Source: Lucifuga dentata
Lineage: Eukaryota > Chordata > Actinopteri > Ophidiiformes > Bythitidae
Length of the DNA: 64,000 bases
Assembly (NCBI GenBank): GCA_014773175.1
Contig: VXCM01001437.1
Coordinates: 62,001-126,000, forward strand
Direction of reading: 5' to 3'
Shown here in pieces: positions 24,480 to 35,770 of the stretch. The translations under genes were made by a program, and so were the position numbers. The notes under the pieces were generated by a model. The model saw only the letters and a program-made list of their open reading frames with translations, was not told where the DNA came from and searched no databases. Numbering within the stretch: position 1 is the stretch's first letter; each line of letters begins with the position of its first letter.

Positions 24480-25329
24480 AGTCACAGCAGTGGGACACAC
24501 AGAGATTGCCAGCACCTGCGGCTCAGCTGAGAGCTGAAGGAGAATGAGAGTTGAGCAAAAAAAGAGGAGAGGAGATGCAGCACTGGGGAGGAGGCGTGTG
24601 GAGGGAGGTGAAAGAGGAGTACATAATTACATGGCAGAGCACAAGCTCATCTCTGGGCACTGTAAGAACTTCCTCACCCTTCTCCTTCTCTATGGGCACA
24701 CAAAAACAAAACACATCTTCTCCACATCACCTCCTCTACCTCCTTTATGTCTTCATTTGAGAGGAAACAATCCATCAGACAAAGGTCAGCGTACCTCAAC
24801 CTTTACCACACCAGGTACACACACATTTAAAAAGAAACAGGAAGAAATGACGAGACAAGAGCCCATCCATGGCCGCAATCCTGGCATAGTGCATAATTCA
24901 GTCACTAGATGCAGCGTTAGGCACAAAAACCTTTTTTTTTCTTCTTCTTTTTTTGTTTGTATATGTTACCTAATTGGTATTTTGATATTCATAAGACAAA
25001 GACAAAAAAAACATCTCCACTCTCCAGGCATGTTACAGGTGAGTACGGTGTCTGCTGGAACACAATACACTGAGCATGGACTACAGACCACAACAGACAA
25101 ACAACAGACATTTGATGCACTCATGTATTTGTATCCTGCTGCTAATCAGTGATGCTACTGTAAGCCAGTTCTGTTCAGTGCATTCACAGTCTCTTTGAAT
25201 TTCACTTCAAGCAGATATCATAGAGATCCATAGCTAAAAAAAAAAAAAAAAANAAAAAAAAAAAAAAAAGAAAAAAAAGTGGCCTCAGAATCAGGATGAC
25301 CACTACAAACCTCTACATTCATAGATTTA
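24478..25329. other. Non-coding; long but unconvincing open frame
   Basis: It contains the longest open frame in the window (plus strand, 24544-25152, 202 codons). The predicted protein is rich in basic and low-complexity segments, has no recognisable domain, and runs across A-rich and T-rich patches. I do not call it a gene. An A run with N at 25253 closes the stretch. Confidence 0.5.
25236..25278. repeat. poly-A run containing a single N
   Basis: A homopolymer with N at 25253 and a lone G near 25270, a probable contig join. Confidence 0.9.
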
Positions 25330-25830
25330 GCTGGACAGGAGTGTATGCCAATATCTCTGCAAGAAGACGAAGGTCCAAGTCTTTAGAGTCCTGGTGCTCC
25401 TGGTCTTATTCTATGGTTGTGAGACCTGGACGCTAACCAGTGACTTGAGACGATGACTGGATGTCTTCGGTACTTGTCTCTCTGGAGAATCCTTGGGTAC
25501 CGCTGGTTTTACTTTGTGTTGAACAGAGCGGTTGCTCTGGGAGGCCCGGATGAGACCGATTATCAGCATTGTGAGGGAGTGCCAGTTGCAACACTACAGC
25601 CATGTGGCGTGTTTCTCCGAGGACGATCCACCACTCAGGTGCCTCGTTGCTGAGGACCCCAGTGACTGGACCAGGACGAAGGGACGCCCACGTAACACCT
25701 GGCTGCAGCAAATGGATGGGTAGGATGGACCGCATATCTGCCAGATGGTTGCCAACCGGGACCCGGGGCATTTTTGTCTCATGGTGGATGCGGCAATGTG
25801 CAGCCCAGCGCATGCTCCTGACCTGACCTG
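25330..25830 (+). pseudogene. LINE (non-LTR retrotransposon) C-terminal remnant
   Basis: Plus-strand reading frames, broken by stops and shifts, spell pieces typical of the C-terminal end of a LINE reverse-transcriptase polyprotein. FYGCETWTLTSDLRR (about 25409-25453) comes first, ending at a TGA. In another frame DWTRTKGRPRNTWLQQMDG follows (25667-25723), and then remnants of the arginine/aspartate-rich tail to about 25815. The order and spacing fit one ancient insertion. Upstream polymerase motifs are absent, as expected for a 5'-truncated copy. It ends at a TGACCTGACCTGA duplication (about 25817-25829). I recognise the family type from memory but not the exact clade. Confidence 0.75.
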
Positions 25831-27002
25831 ATAGATTTAGCTAAAACATTTTGTTTTGTCCAGCCCAAATAGTCTTTCTAACCTTTATTCTGGTTTTTGT
25901 ATGACTGAAAGCTACTAATGGCACCTAAATAATAATGCAATCATAAGCAGTCATCTGCAAATTTGCAAAAGTTGTCGAACTTACTGTATATTATTCAATG
26001 TGAAAAATAAACAGTGTTGCTGACAGCTATGCACAAAATGAATATATAAAACTGAAAAATAAGCACAATCCTACAGATTTCATAATAGGTTGTTGGGTCA
26101 TCCTCTTTGCATGCAAATTTGTTTATTGCTGACCCTCTTGTGTGAAACTGAAACTGTACTGAAGCTCCAAACACCACATATGAGTGTGCGGTATGAAAAG
26201 AAACAGTGAACACAGCGATTAATATCACCTCACTCGCTCAAGCTGAAAAGACAGCTAATCTTTAAATGTAAATTGGATAGCTGAGTAACGAAGACAAGCT
26301 CAGTTTCAAAATGCCACATCATTGAGCGGTGGTGCACAGAAACCAATATATAATTCTCAAAATGAAAGAAAGCAGTCTGAAAAGATCGTACTGTTTTTAT
26401 TATGAATATCCGAAGCAATATTTTATTGTTATTAAAACCTCTGGTCCACAGACAGTACCTCATATCCCACAGAAGCACTGTTTTAATATCCCTGTAATTT
26501 AATATCCTCAGCAGGGCTCATTTTATCTCCATCTGCAACCGCTCCTGCAACTTACATTCAGTGACAGCAAATGTAGACGTTGTGCATTAACTGACACCCC
26601 TGAATAATAATTTCACGGTCATCAAAAGAGGATATTTATATTTTTATCCACAAGGGAGGGTAATGATTCATTTTTGCATTTGAATCTCTGCTGGAAATTA
26701 CATGGGAAAGAGTCAGTTTTGCGTAATAGTCTTAAGAGTTCACTGGCTGCATAATTTTCTCTAACAGAGGGAAGGTCAGCAACTCGTTTGACTTAATGGG
26801 ATTTTAATTCCCACTGAAAACTATTTGCATCAGCACATACATGACTAGATTTTGGTAAAAACTGTTCTAACTACACACTGCCTGAACACTGAGCCTGAGG
26901 CATGAATGTGTCATGTATGATGTTAAGATTTTTTTTTTTTTTTGGTATGGTTTTCCCGTGTATCCCTGCTCTGCAAACATCCATGGTACAGTATATAGAT
27001 AA
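25831..27002. other. Non-coding, no recognised element
   Basis: No gene recognised. A T run at 26930-26943 is the only low-complexity feature. The minus-strand frames at 25995-26228 and 26230-26478 show no domain. Confidence 0.5.
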
Positions 27003-27095
27003 CTCACTCACTCACTCACTCTCTCTCTCTCTCTCTCTCTCGCTCTCGCTCTCTCTTTCTCACACACACACACACACACACATCCACACACACAT
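27003..27095. repeat. Compound (CACT)n-(CT)n-(CA)n microsatellite
   Basis: ACTC tetramers pass into CT, with two CG-containing interruptions, and then into CA. Compound repeats of this sort are common in fish DNA. Confidence 0.95.
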
Positions 27096-27719
27096 TTAAA
27101 AATTTAGTTACATAATACTTACTTGTAATCCCTCTTAAGGGTTTTTAGGAATATTTTCCAAGAAGGTTTCAGCCAAAAAAATATTACATGAAAAATACTA
27201 TAGGAGGATAAGCTGGAGAACCCGGGATGTTCTCGTTGGATAATTTCTGAGCCAGTACTAACATGGGTCTTACATTCATTTCTTCACCACTATGGATTCA
27301 AGGGTGTCGAAAACATCTTGACAATCTTTCTTTTTCCTTTAGGCAACATGTGAAATAAATCAACATATTGCTGCTGGCTGGTTGAGTTTATTCGTGTGTA
27401 ATGTTGTACTATTACAGCAGAGTAGTAAGCGTACTTTTTGTACTTTCAAATCAAAACCTATAATATCTAGGCATCTTAGAATAGTACAGTATAACACTAT
27501 GTCAAATAAATTTACCGGTAAATTCATTATACTGCTACATGAATGAATAAAAATCTGCCTGCAATACAGTGAGTCAAAGGAAGATATGCTAATTTTTCTA
27601 CATGATAACTGACAGTCTTGATCTCAAAGCTGCTGATAGAGAGTAGCAGGGTATTATTATGAGAGTCTTATTTATTAATTTTCTTAATCTGCCAAAATGT
27701 TACCAAAGGAGATTTAGTC
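27096..27719. other. Non-coding, no recognised element
   Basis: AT-rich, nothing recognisable. Confidence 0.5.
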
Positions 27720-27722
27720 TTT

Positions 27723-27755
<33 letters not shown>

Positions 27756-27779
27756 NTTTGTGTTTAAAAAAAAAAAAAG
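27720..27779. repeat. poly-T / N / poly-A low-complexity tract
   Basis: A T run, N at 27756, TTTGTGTTT, then an A run. The change from T to A close to an N suggests two contig ends joined within low-complexity sequence. Confidence 0.85.
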
Positions 27780-27958
27780 AAGAAGAAAAAAGGACTAACA
27801 GGATACTGAAATTTGCTGAAATTACAGCTTTTCAGACACAATTATAGGATTTTAGAAATTCCTTCCTGTCTGTTGATTTTTGTTTAGAGGGAAAAAAAAG
27901 CCATTGAAGAAACTGACAAGCTCTTATTTTGTGTGATAGGCCTGACAGGCAGCAGGCA

Positions 27959-28091
27959 TCTGTCTCTCTCTCTCTCTCTCTCTCTCTCCCCTTGCCTGAT
28001 GGTTGAACATCTGCCCCTCCCCTCNTCTGTCTCTCTCTCTCTCTCTCTCTCTCTCCCCTTGCCTGATGGTTGAACATCTGCCCCTCCCCTC
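27959..28091. repeat. Exact 66-bp duplication around a single N
   Basis: 27959-28024 and 28026-28091 are identical, including the length of the CT run, and are separated only by N 28025. This is best explained as unmerged overlapping contig ends; the true locus probably has one copy. Confidence 0.9.
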
Positions 28092-28543
28092 CTCTTCCCT
28101 CTGTTGGTGGCCCAGGTGCCTGAAATTACTTTGATTGTTTAACTATTTTAAATTTCTCATTGTAGGCAGTAGATGGCTTTGCAGAGTCAGGACACAGCTC
28201 AGGAAAGAAGGCTGAGGGATGTGGAGATGGTGTCAACATTTTAGCAACTGTGTGGTCTAGAGAGGCAAATTGTTACACCTGCTCATAAGCTCTGCTTTTA
28301 TTTCTGTTTAAGTGTTTTTATCTTCATCTAATTATTGCGTTTTTATTTAAGGACCTGGCCACTGCTGTTTTTTGTTTGGTTTATTTAAATGGTTTAAATC
28401 CATTTTATCTACCATTTATCTCAGTTCTAGCTGGTTTTCCTGATTGTAGGGTGGTTTCACTGTAGGTGGACAATTGAGTGAATGTTAATAGAATCGGATA
28501 TTTTATGCATGTGTATTTTAACCTGTTTTTTAAAACTTTGTTG
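28092..28543. other. Non-coding, no recognised element
   Basis: Unique-looking sequence between the assembly duplication and the hAT-like element. Nothing recognised. Confidence 0.5.
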
Positions 28544-28551
28544 GTGTAGAG

Positions 28552-29001
28552 TAGGGCTGGACGATATAAATGATATAAAGTCACATCGTGATATTAAAAA
28601 GTCTTCGGTATAAAAATGAGGACGTTAATATCAAATCGATAGAAAATAGTGCTTGAATACAGGAAGTTAATGACAGCTCAAACAGCCAATAGCGTGTCAG
28701 AACTGGAACAAACTAGCCAATCAGGTGGCAGGGTCATTATAACAGCCTGCCCACTTCTTCAAAGCAGCATTTTGCTAAACGGTGAACATGCTGCAGCCCA
28801 TGTGGTGATATGTGAGCAAAAGTCAGACAAAGATGTCAGAAAGTGATGAAACTCCATCAGAACATGCATAAAGAAAATGTTAAAATAAATCTTAAGTTCA
28901 AATGACTTGAAATGCAGCAGAATCTTTGATATATTGTGAAATATATCGATCAATATAAAAAATATATCATGATAATTTTTTTTTCATATCATCCAGCCCT
29001 A
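28552..29001. mobile_element. hAT-like MITE, 450 bp
   Basis: Ends TAGGGCTGGACGATATAA and, read inward from the right, TAGGGCTGGATGATATGA are inverse repeats with two mismatches in 18. The element is flanked by a perfect 8-bp direct duplication, GTGTAGAG, at 28544-28551 and 29002-29009. Eight-base target duplications and this end sequence are characteristic of hAT elements. It has no transposase frame, so it is non-autonomous. The perfect duplication suggests a fairly young insertion. Confidence 0.93.
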
Positions 29002-29350
29002 GTGTAGAGCCTTTGACATCGCCACTGAATGGATGCCCTCCCACACCTAGTGGTAGTGACTGCGTGCCTCTTTTGTTTATTCTTTTGTTTGTTGTGAGTG
29101 TGCTCCTGGTGGTGTTCCAGCCCACTGTTCAGAGCCCTGAGGGCTGTACCATGAAGCCAGATTAGTGTGTTAGCGAGGTATGTTGAGCCTAAAGCCAGGG
29201 TTTTCAGTACCACGAAGGTGGCTCTCTTTTAACCTGGCTGGATCACCATGGCAACTCATGCTGCAGACATAACCTGGTTGGGACCAGGTTACTTTCAGAG
29301 TTTCGGCTTGAAATCAACTAAAAAGCGCCACCCTTTCAACTCTTTTGGAA

Positions 29351-29565
29351 ATGGCGTCACCATTCTTTCCAGATCCCATTGATTTGGGTGCTGGAATTGT
29401 GCGAGGTTCACTTCAGAGAGAGAGTTTAGAGACAGAATAGATCTGTTGGCTTTTCCTGACGATGTTCTCAGATTCTTAGCTGAGGGAATACTAGCAATAT
29501 GCAAACTTGTCAAGCCGGACTGGAGCCGTGCACTTACAGTAGCGCAAACTTTATGCATCATGTTG
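29351..29565 (+). pseudogene. Harbinger transposase N-terminal fragment
   Basis: From ATG at 29351 the frame reads MASPFFPDPIDLGAGIVRG and hits a stop. After a one-base shift near 29430 it continues as DRIDLLAFPDDVLRFLAEGI, then LCKLVKP-like ICKLVKPDWSRALTVAQTL. These match, from memory, the N-terminal part of HARBI1-type transposases (an RDR-PL-PDD block followed by an LTV-QTLCI helix region). It ends in a TA microsatellite at about 29566, before any DDE residue. It is a non-functional relic. Confidence 0.8.
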
Positions 29566-29688
29566 CATATATATATATATATATATATATGTATAGTTTA
29601 TACAGTTTGTACTACTGTAAGTGCATNCATATATATATATATATATATATATGTATAGTTTATACAGTTTGTACTACTGTAAGTGCAT
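29566..29688. repeat. Exact 61-bp duplication around a single N
   Basis: 29566-29626 equals 29628-29688, with N 29627 between. It includes a (TA)n run. Probable unmerged contig overlap. Confidence 0.9.
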
Positions 29689-29757
29689 GGTTCTGGTCCA
29701 GTCTGGCTCGAGAAGTTTGCATAACATATGTATTCCCTCAGCTGAGAATCTGTAGCA
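29668..29757 (-). pseudogene. Second, inverted copy of the Harbinger fragment
   Basis: Read on the minus strand, this gives FSAEGIHMLCKLLEPDWTR followed, after a shift, by ALTVVQTV. That is the same transposase segment as at 29470-29562 but in opposite orientation and with independent changes. The two arms face each other around the TA repeat and the N at 29627. It may be a second Harbinger insertion or an inverted duplication. Confidence 0.75.
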
Positions 29758-29839
29758 CATATATGTTTGTGGTGTTCCTGGCTATTTGCCCACACTCGCT
29801 ATAAAAGAAGCCTTCTATAAAATCGCAGGTATACATTAA

Positions 29840-29980
29840 TAGTTCATTATGAATCAGTATTATGTTTACATTAATACTATACTATATTATGAATCAGTAT
29901 GACTTTATATTAATACTATATATTATGAATGCTATATATTATGAATATTATGACTTTAGCCTACATTAATATACAGTATA
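29840..29980. repeat. Degenerate TATTATGAAT-type tandem repeat
   Basis: Imperfect repeats of TATTATGAAT and ATTAATACTATA inside the Harbinger element, separating its two gene remnants. Confidence 0.6.
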
Positions 29981-30229
29981 CAGCTAATAGAATGCCGATT
30001 AAAAATGGATTAGTCGACAAACTAATAAAATTACTTTCACTCTGATTTGGTCAAAAACTAGTGATTGTTATGTATCCTACATGGACAGTGTCAGACCTAA
30101 ATGCAGTTCTTAGTATAATATTGAAATCTGCTGCATGAAGTTTAAAGTGTCAGAGCTGTAGAATGTGCAGCATCACGTTAGGAATAAACGGTGGCATTGA
30201 GATGCATTGAGTGGTAAATTACATAAAAC

Positions 30230-30388
30230 TTACACATAAACTATCAGCAACTTTCTGCAGCATTCCTCCCTAGCCTTATTTGCAGCAACGGTGTTGCTTT
30301 TAGCAGTTATGATGTGTTTGAAATCTTCATAACGCTGCATGATAACTTTGCTCCTCCTGACTGAAATAAACAGCTCTGATTGGTCCAT
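30230..30388 (-). pseudogene. Harbinger Myb-like protein fragment
   Basis: The minus-strand frame starts at the ATG complementary to 30386-30388 and reads MDQSELFISVRRSKVIMQRY, then EDFKHIITAKSNTVAANKAR. These match, from memory, the Myb/SANT-like DNA-binding protein encoded by Harbinger elements, whose usual sequence has a YxEFKxIxxxKSNTxAAxKxRE core. The helix after RE-CCRKL is lost and the frame ends at about 30230. Its divergent orientation to the transposase is the normal Harbinger arrangement. In the intact transposon it binds the ends and helps transposase enter the nucleus. Confidence 0.8.
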
Positions 30389-30597
30389 TTTGTCCGGTAG
30401 TAGAGGTAAATGAGGCCGACACGCCCCTTTTATGGGAACGCGCACAGAGCTTGATGAGGAAAGCCTGGGTTGACAAAGACGGTTGATAACCAGCGTCGTG
30501 GTACCTGTTATCTCTGACTGGAGTTTTAGGCTTTGTGGAGCAGCTAAGGCAAAGAAACCCTGGATCTGATGAACATGCTTCATGGTACAGCCCTCTG

Positions 30598-33500
30598 AAG
30601 TAGCAGCAAGGTTCAATTGCATTTATTTTTAAACTTTTGTGAACTTTTATTTGCATTATTTTGAATCATCCTGTTTAGTAAAATTGTCCATCTAGGAATT
30701 GAAATCCATGCCTGTCTTTTATAGCATACTTGTGGCTTCAGAGCCTAGACTGAGTTACGCTTGCATAGACTTGTATTATCTGGAGACGTGTGTCTGCACC
30801 ATAACACTGCAGCTAAAGTTGTCTGATGCTCTTAAAATGAGGGCATTTGACAGTTTTTACACATTATACTACAAAATGGTCAAGTTAATAACAGTAATAA
30901 TAATATGCCTAAGGAGAGAAAGATATCTCTATCCAGTCCTGGCAATCCTGAGGCCAGCATGCATCACTCCCCAGCGGATCATTAGGTGCTCAGCGCAGCA
31001 TCAGGAAGAGCCCCTTCTCCTTACACAGTGACTACATGGCAGGATATCTCATTAGATCACACAACAGAACACTAAACAGCGCTCTCTGCACTGACGGGCC
31101 AATAAGATGCTCAGTCAAGCAAGCTGTGTGCCACTCAACTCACATCCCAGCTGCTGCCAATGTTGTCAGTCCATTAATAGGAGACAGCAGCATGCTCAGT
31201 GATTAGGCTGGGTAATGGTGAGTGACTGCCTCTGCAGGCTGTGGATGGTTTGCATATGTGAATGGCGGCGAACTCCAATCCGGTTGCTGCTGCATATGCA
31301 ATGAGGAAGAGCCTGGGAGTGTGTGAATAAATGTACATTCTCCTGTTAGGACTTGAGTTGCAATCCTTAATCTCCCACTTCTCACATGTGAGGCGGTGGT
31401 AGGGAATAGAGTGAGACATGGCAATTCATTTCCAGACTTTTGGTGCAGCAATTCGCGATGCTCCACAGGGATTGCAAAATCTGTATTATACTGGGATTGC
31501 TTACAGAATCCAGATTCTAATGAAGTAAAAGCTCCTCTGAGGTTATGTTAACTCCAGCTTTAAGGGCAGGGAGTTAGCAGAAAGAAATCAGGACTAGGGA
31601 ACCTCATCATGGGTTTCAGAGCTGTGGGGGACTGTCCTAAAAACTGAACTTTGTAACTTATTTCTGGTAAAATTTTGTAATATTCTGTCTGTTTTTATGT
31701 GCTGTAATGCTGTTTTATTTATCTGAGTTGCAGCTCACCTCCTTCTGGCTGAAAATACCTAAAATCTGCTAACCAGCCAAAATCTGCTAACAAGCTAGCG
31801 CATTGAAAGTGATTCACTTTATGAATTCTTTAAGGAATTAAATAACTGAATGTACGGTATGTTCACACAACAGATTTTAAAATAAAGTCAGAAGACATTT
31901 TATAAAATGTGCCCAGACTTTTCAATGCAGCACCACAGGTTTAATTTGCTGTGATGCTGCGCTGTCCCCTCAAAGCCCTCCAGGCCGTGCCCTCCTCCCG
32001 GATCTTGCCTTCTGTTCACTGGTACTTTGTGTTTGTTTCCCACTACAGGCTCAACCACAGGCTGCCAACTGCACACCCTCTGCTCCTCTCCCCCTCCTCC
32101 ATCTCTGAAAGAACCTTCCTGTGTTGGATGATGGCCTGGTGTTTTCAACCTTAAATAATGTGTATTTTTCTCTTGCATCCCAACCTCCGAAAGAGGAGCA
32201 GACTCCTCACCTGGAGAATAAAGAGACCTTTCATTCTGTTCCACCCGAGTGTACGCCAGGCCTGTCTGGTGTTTTATTTACCGGCCCCTTGAATTATTCA
32301 CGACAATTTAGCTGTGCTTCAGTCAGTTGAAGAAAATGACAAGCAATATTATAAGCCAGGCTACCCTCAAAAACCTGATGAATAATATACCATAAGAGGA
32401 ATTAATCTCTTTAAATAAACATTTGTGTGATTCATTTGGAGCATGCACCGGAGGCTAGAAAAATAAGCATGCCTCACAGTGGCTGTGCTTTGTTACCATG
32501 AGGCTATCAAATCTGAGAGATGCCGCATAGCCTGAGGAGCGGCATTGTGTGCTAAATGTTGGACAAACTGAACCAAGCCACAAGTGAAAATGTGGCTTCT
32601 TTTTATCTGTTAAATGTTTATGTGCATGGTTCCTGTACACTAATTAATATCACATGTGGAATGCACTCTCAGAAAAGGGCTTCATTGTCCCGGTTTCATC
32701 AACATTATTACATTTTTCAGCTCTGCCTTTGTTAGAAATGTATGATGTGGGTTAATATGCATAATCCAACCTCATCTGTGTTGTTATTTTAGGTAAAAGA
32801 TGAATTTTTTATTACATGCCTTCCAGCTTTGAAACACAAGTCTCCTCCCTGCACAGCTAAAATGTACTGCATGGTCCCATTTCCTTCAAACCTGTCTCTC
32901 AGGGAAGCTGTTAAAGTAGCAGCACTCTCCATCTGTCACCCAGTACGAGCAATGCTGGAGATTCTTTGGTGGTGATTGCACCTTGATAAATATGTCATCA
33001 GCTGTTCATCCCTTCCTTGCCTGCCATCCAATTTGTTTTGCTTGTAATTGATTATTTTCTCTTCCACATCATGTGAGTTTAATATGACATTTTTCCAGCA
33101 CCGTCTGAAGCTCCTTTTCACTTTGCATTACTCACAGCTGTGATTCATGAGCAAACTCTTCAATGCATTGCAAGCGGAAGTGTCGCTGACCTCATTTCCT
33201 CACTTTAGTAGTCAAGTTTTACACTTCTGCTGCCACCATCGACAGCACTAATGCCCCCCCAGCAGCACCATGTTATCAGTAACTTGGCGACTCCGACGTG
33301 TTTCTCTAACAAGCCCGAACTCACAGTACAACTGAAGGTTCAATAAGATTGCATGTCAGTACAGAGCAAACACAATGTCTGCTGTAAATGGACCAATAGT
33401 CAACCTCCAAGCTTTGTGGGTCACTGACTGCTTCTATCGATCTTTATAAATTACAGCAATAAAAACACCTTCGCCAAGACAATGTCTGTTTCTGTGCTCA

Positions 33501-34371
33501 GCAGCAATGTTGACTTAAACCAATGCCACACGGATGAAGCCAGACATGATGGGACAACACCATCATCTTTGCTGATTTAAAAGCCTCTTTAAGATTGATT
33601 TATTCTGTAGTAAAAGCATGTCTTCCTTAGGCTGCCCACTCGCACCTAGCTTCATTGGAGTGATGCTCTCAAGGGTGAAGGCCAAGCATGACAAAATTTA
33701 ACACGTTCAATCAAAGGGCAAAGGGTACGGCACCAATCTGACCTTCACAACATCGTGGCGAATCATAATTTTCCACTTTGGCGTAAAGTGCTGAGCTGGT
33801 GAAAAGCGCGAAACGCTCAGTGGTGCTTTGTGTCTGGAAGTAATAGTTTTGGCTGCACTGCATATATCAACGTAATCTGAGAACAGAAATAAATGTGATT
33901 GATGCAATCTTCTTAGGTCTCTCTTCAGGTGAAGAGAAAAGCTCTTTTTGTGATTAAGTACTGAGATGTACTCATATTCTGTCATGTTTCTTTCATTTAT
34001 TTCTCCTTGTCACAAAAGACAAGCAAACTCCCATGGAGTTACATGTCCCAGAACCCCGAGCTGTTTCCCTTTAGCCCTGTGGTATCACAGAGGAGAGGAA
34101 GCATTTTGCTGTTTTCATTCCTGTCCCTGTTCTCACTACTGTAGCAACTGCCTGCTGATGTTAGATGTTTATAAGCATTCTAATATATGAAGTGTGCAGC
34201 ACAAAAATGTATCAAGTATAGATGCTTTTTTGCAGGTCTATCCACAGAGAACACAAAATCAACCAAAGGTTGAGGCTTTCTGTGATATAATCAGTGGATA
34301 TGATGGCCATGTAAGCAGAAAAGTGGTAGAGCGACTGATTACTATGTTACCCTCTTACATTGCAGCAGAGT
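30598..34371. other. Non-coding, possible conserved blocks
   Basis: No gene recognised over 3.7 kb. Open frames of up to 114 codons (minus, 31900-32244) show no domain. Stretches at 31170-31420 and 32930-33130 are less repetitive and more GC-balanced than their surroundings and are my best guesses for conserved non-coding sequence. A C run lies at 33254-33261. Confidence 0.4.
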
Positions 34372-34912
34372 GGTTCTTTTCCATCATCTGAGAAATATTT
34401 CTAAAATCTGAAGTTTTCTACCCCAGCAAGACTCTGAAAACCTTACACATGCTTTTGTGTTTAGATTATGCTATTGTAACACTCTTTTCACTCAGATATC
34501 TGCAAAATCCATCCATAAGTTAAAATGCATCCAAAATTCTGCTGCCTGTAGCTTGACCAAGGCAAAAAAAAAAAACAAAAAAAAAACACACAAAAAACAA
34601 ATCTGCTCATATTACTCCAATTCTCAAACACCTACACTGGTTATTATTGGTTTATTTTAGAACAGAATTTAAGATACTGCTGTTAGTTTATAAGGCTCTG
34701 AATGGTTGAGCACCTGAATATACCAGCCTGCTGTCACTCTACAAACCAAACAGAACCATTAGGTCACTAAATAACCACCTCCTTGAAACTGCTACAGGCT
34801 ATTATAAATCAGGTGATAGAGCTTTCGGTTTCTATGTACCCAAACCATGGAACAAGTTATTGATGGAATTGAGACTGACAACAACAGCAGTGAATTTTGA
34901 AATTAAACCTAA

Positions 34913-35542
34913 AGGACCATGCCAGTCATTTTGCATGTTTGAGCCTAATATATTTAATTTTCATACATGTAACGTTACTGATGATCATTTCCCAAAGCAT
35001 CCTACGGTAAATTAAAAAAGCATTTTCCTACCTTCCAGACCGTCATTGGTCATTCTGGTACGCTATAAAATCAACTAGTTGATACTTGAAACATTCTTGG
35101 GATAGGAAATCCATCATCACCAACAAGACGTATATTCAGGGTTTTTTTTAAGTTTCGTAATTTTAGCTTTTAAGCACAATACAAAACGTAGAGTGAATGT
35201 ATGTCTCCACTGGGGAATATAGTCCCAAAAGAAGACCTGCATTTATCAAAAAATTTAAAGGACCGTGACTTCATAAGGCTGCGTAACTATTAGCAGGTGA
35301 AACATGGATTTTTAAGGTGGATGTATCACTTGATTAGATTTTGAAAGATTAAGAAATTTTGCAAAATATCAGGAAAGCTGAAATACAGTTTTATCCTTTG
35401 GGANTGAAAGATTAAGAAATTTTGCAAAATATCAGGAAAGCTGAAATACAGTTTTATCCTTTGGGAAATGTTTGTCAGTAACCTAACTTGTATGAAAACT
35501 GAATATATTAGGCTCAAACATGCAAAAAGGCAGTATGGTCCT
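34913..35542 (+). mobile_element. TTAA-flanked MITE, copy G (nested in L2)
   Basis: It starts AGGACCATGCCAGTC and ends GGCAGTATGGTCCT. TTAA lies on the right at 35543-35546; the left flank is CTAA (34909-34912), one change from TTAA. The apparent 630 bp includes a 63-bp assembly duplication at N 35404, giving a real length near 567 bp. Because it splits the L2 reading frame, it is younger than that L2 insertion. Confidence 0.92.
35342..35466. repeat. Exact 62-bp duplication around a single N
   Basis: 35342-35403 equals 35405-35466, separated by N 35404. No other copy of this MITE has the duplication, which supports an assembly origin. Confidence 0.92.
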
Positions 35543-35770
35543 TTAAGACCTTTTTGTTTACCTTTTCCTATTTTACCTTCTTAATGAAATGAATTGCTGA
35601 TATTATCTTGTATGTGTGTAAATTAATGTCTGTCTATATTTTAATTTTTTGTCTATGTATTTTTTAAAATATATTTTTTTCTTTTTAACCCTTTTTTCCT
35701 GGTTTCCTAAAGCACTTCGAAATGCTACCATATGATACTACTTTTTATAAATAAAGTTGACCTTGACCTT

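Larger units (their letters stand above)
29140..30594 (+). mobile_element. PIF/Harbinger transposon, decayed
   Basis: The left end AGGGCTGTACCATGAAGC (29140-29157) and its inverse at 30577-30594 are perfect 18-bp inverted ends. CTG flanks both sides (29137-29139, 30595-30597), a possible 3-bp target duplication, although Harbinger normally uses TWA. Subterminal TACCACGAAGG and its inverse strengthen the pairing. The interior holds a broken transposase fragment on the plus strand and part of the Myb-like second gene on the minus strand, the usual divergent Harbinger layout. Much of the transposase, including the catalytic region, is missing. Confidence 0.88.
34372..35770 (+). pseudogene. L2 LINE 3' fragment, split by MITE copy G
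   Basis: Plus-strand frames, with shifts, carry the C-terminal part of an L2 reverse transcriptase: HAFVFRLDYC near 34450-34470, IHKLKCIQNSAA, HLHWLL-type residues, LVYKALNG near 34690-34710, YKPNRTIRSLNNHLLETAT and GDRAFGFYVPKPWNKLLMEL. The frame then reads VNFEIK and is interrupted by the MITE at 34909. After the MITE it resumes with KTFLFTF and soon stops. The 3' UTR ends in AAGCACTTCGAAATGCTACC and TATAAATAAAGTTGACCTTG, the conserved L2 tail. An A-rich insertion at 34563-34596 breaks the frame. Confidence 0.85.

Noticed and set aside
24544..25152. 202-codon open frame, the longest in the window
   Set aside because: Low-complexity basic and hydrophobic stretches, no known domain, passes through A-rich and T-rich tracts, and no splice or promoter support.
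7381..27095. Tandem arrays considered as CRISPR or satellite DNA
   Set aside because: All are mono-, di- or tetranucleotide microsatellites without spacers or longer repeat units.
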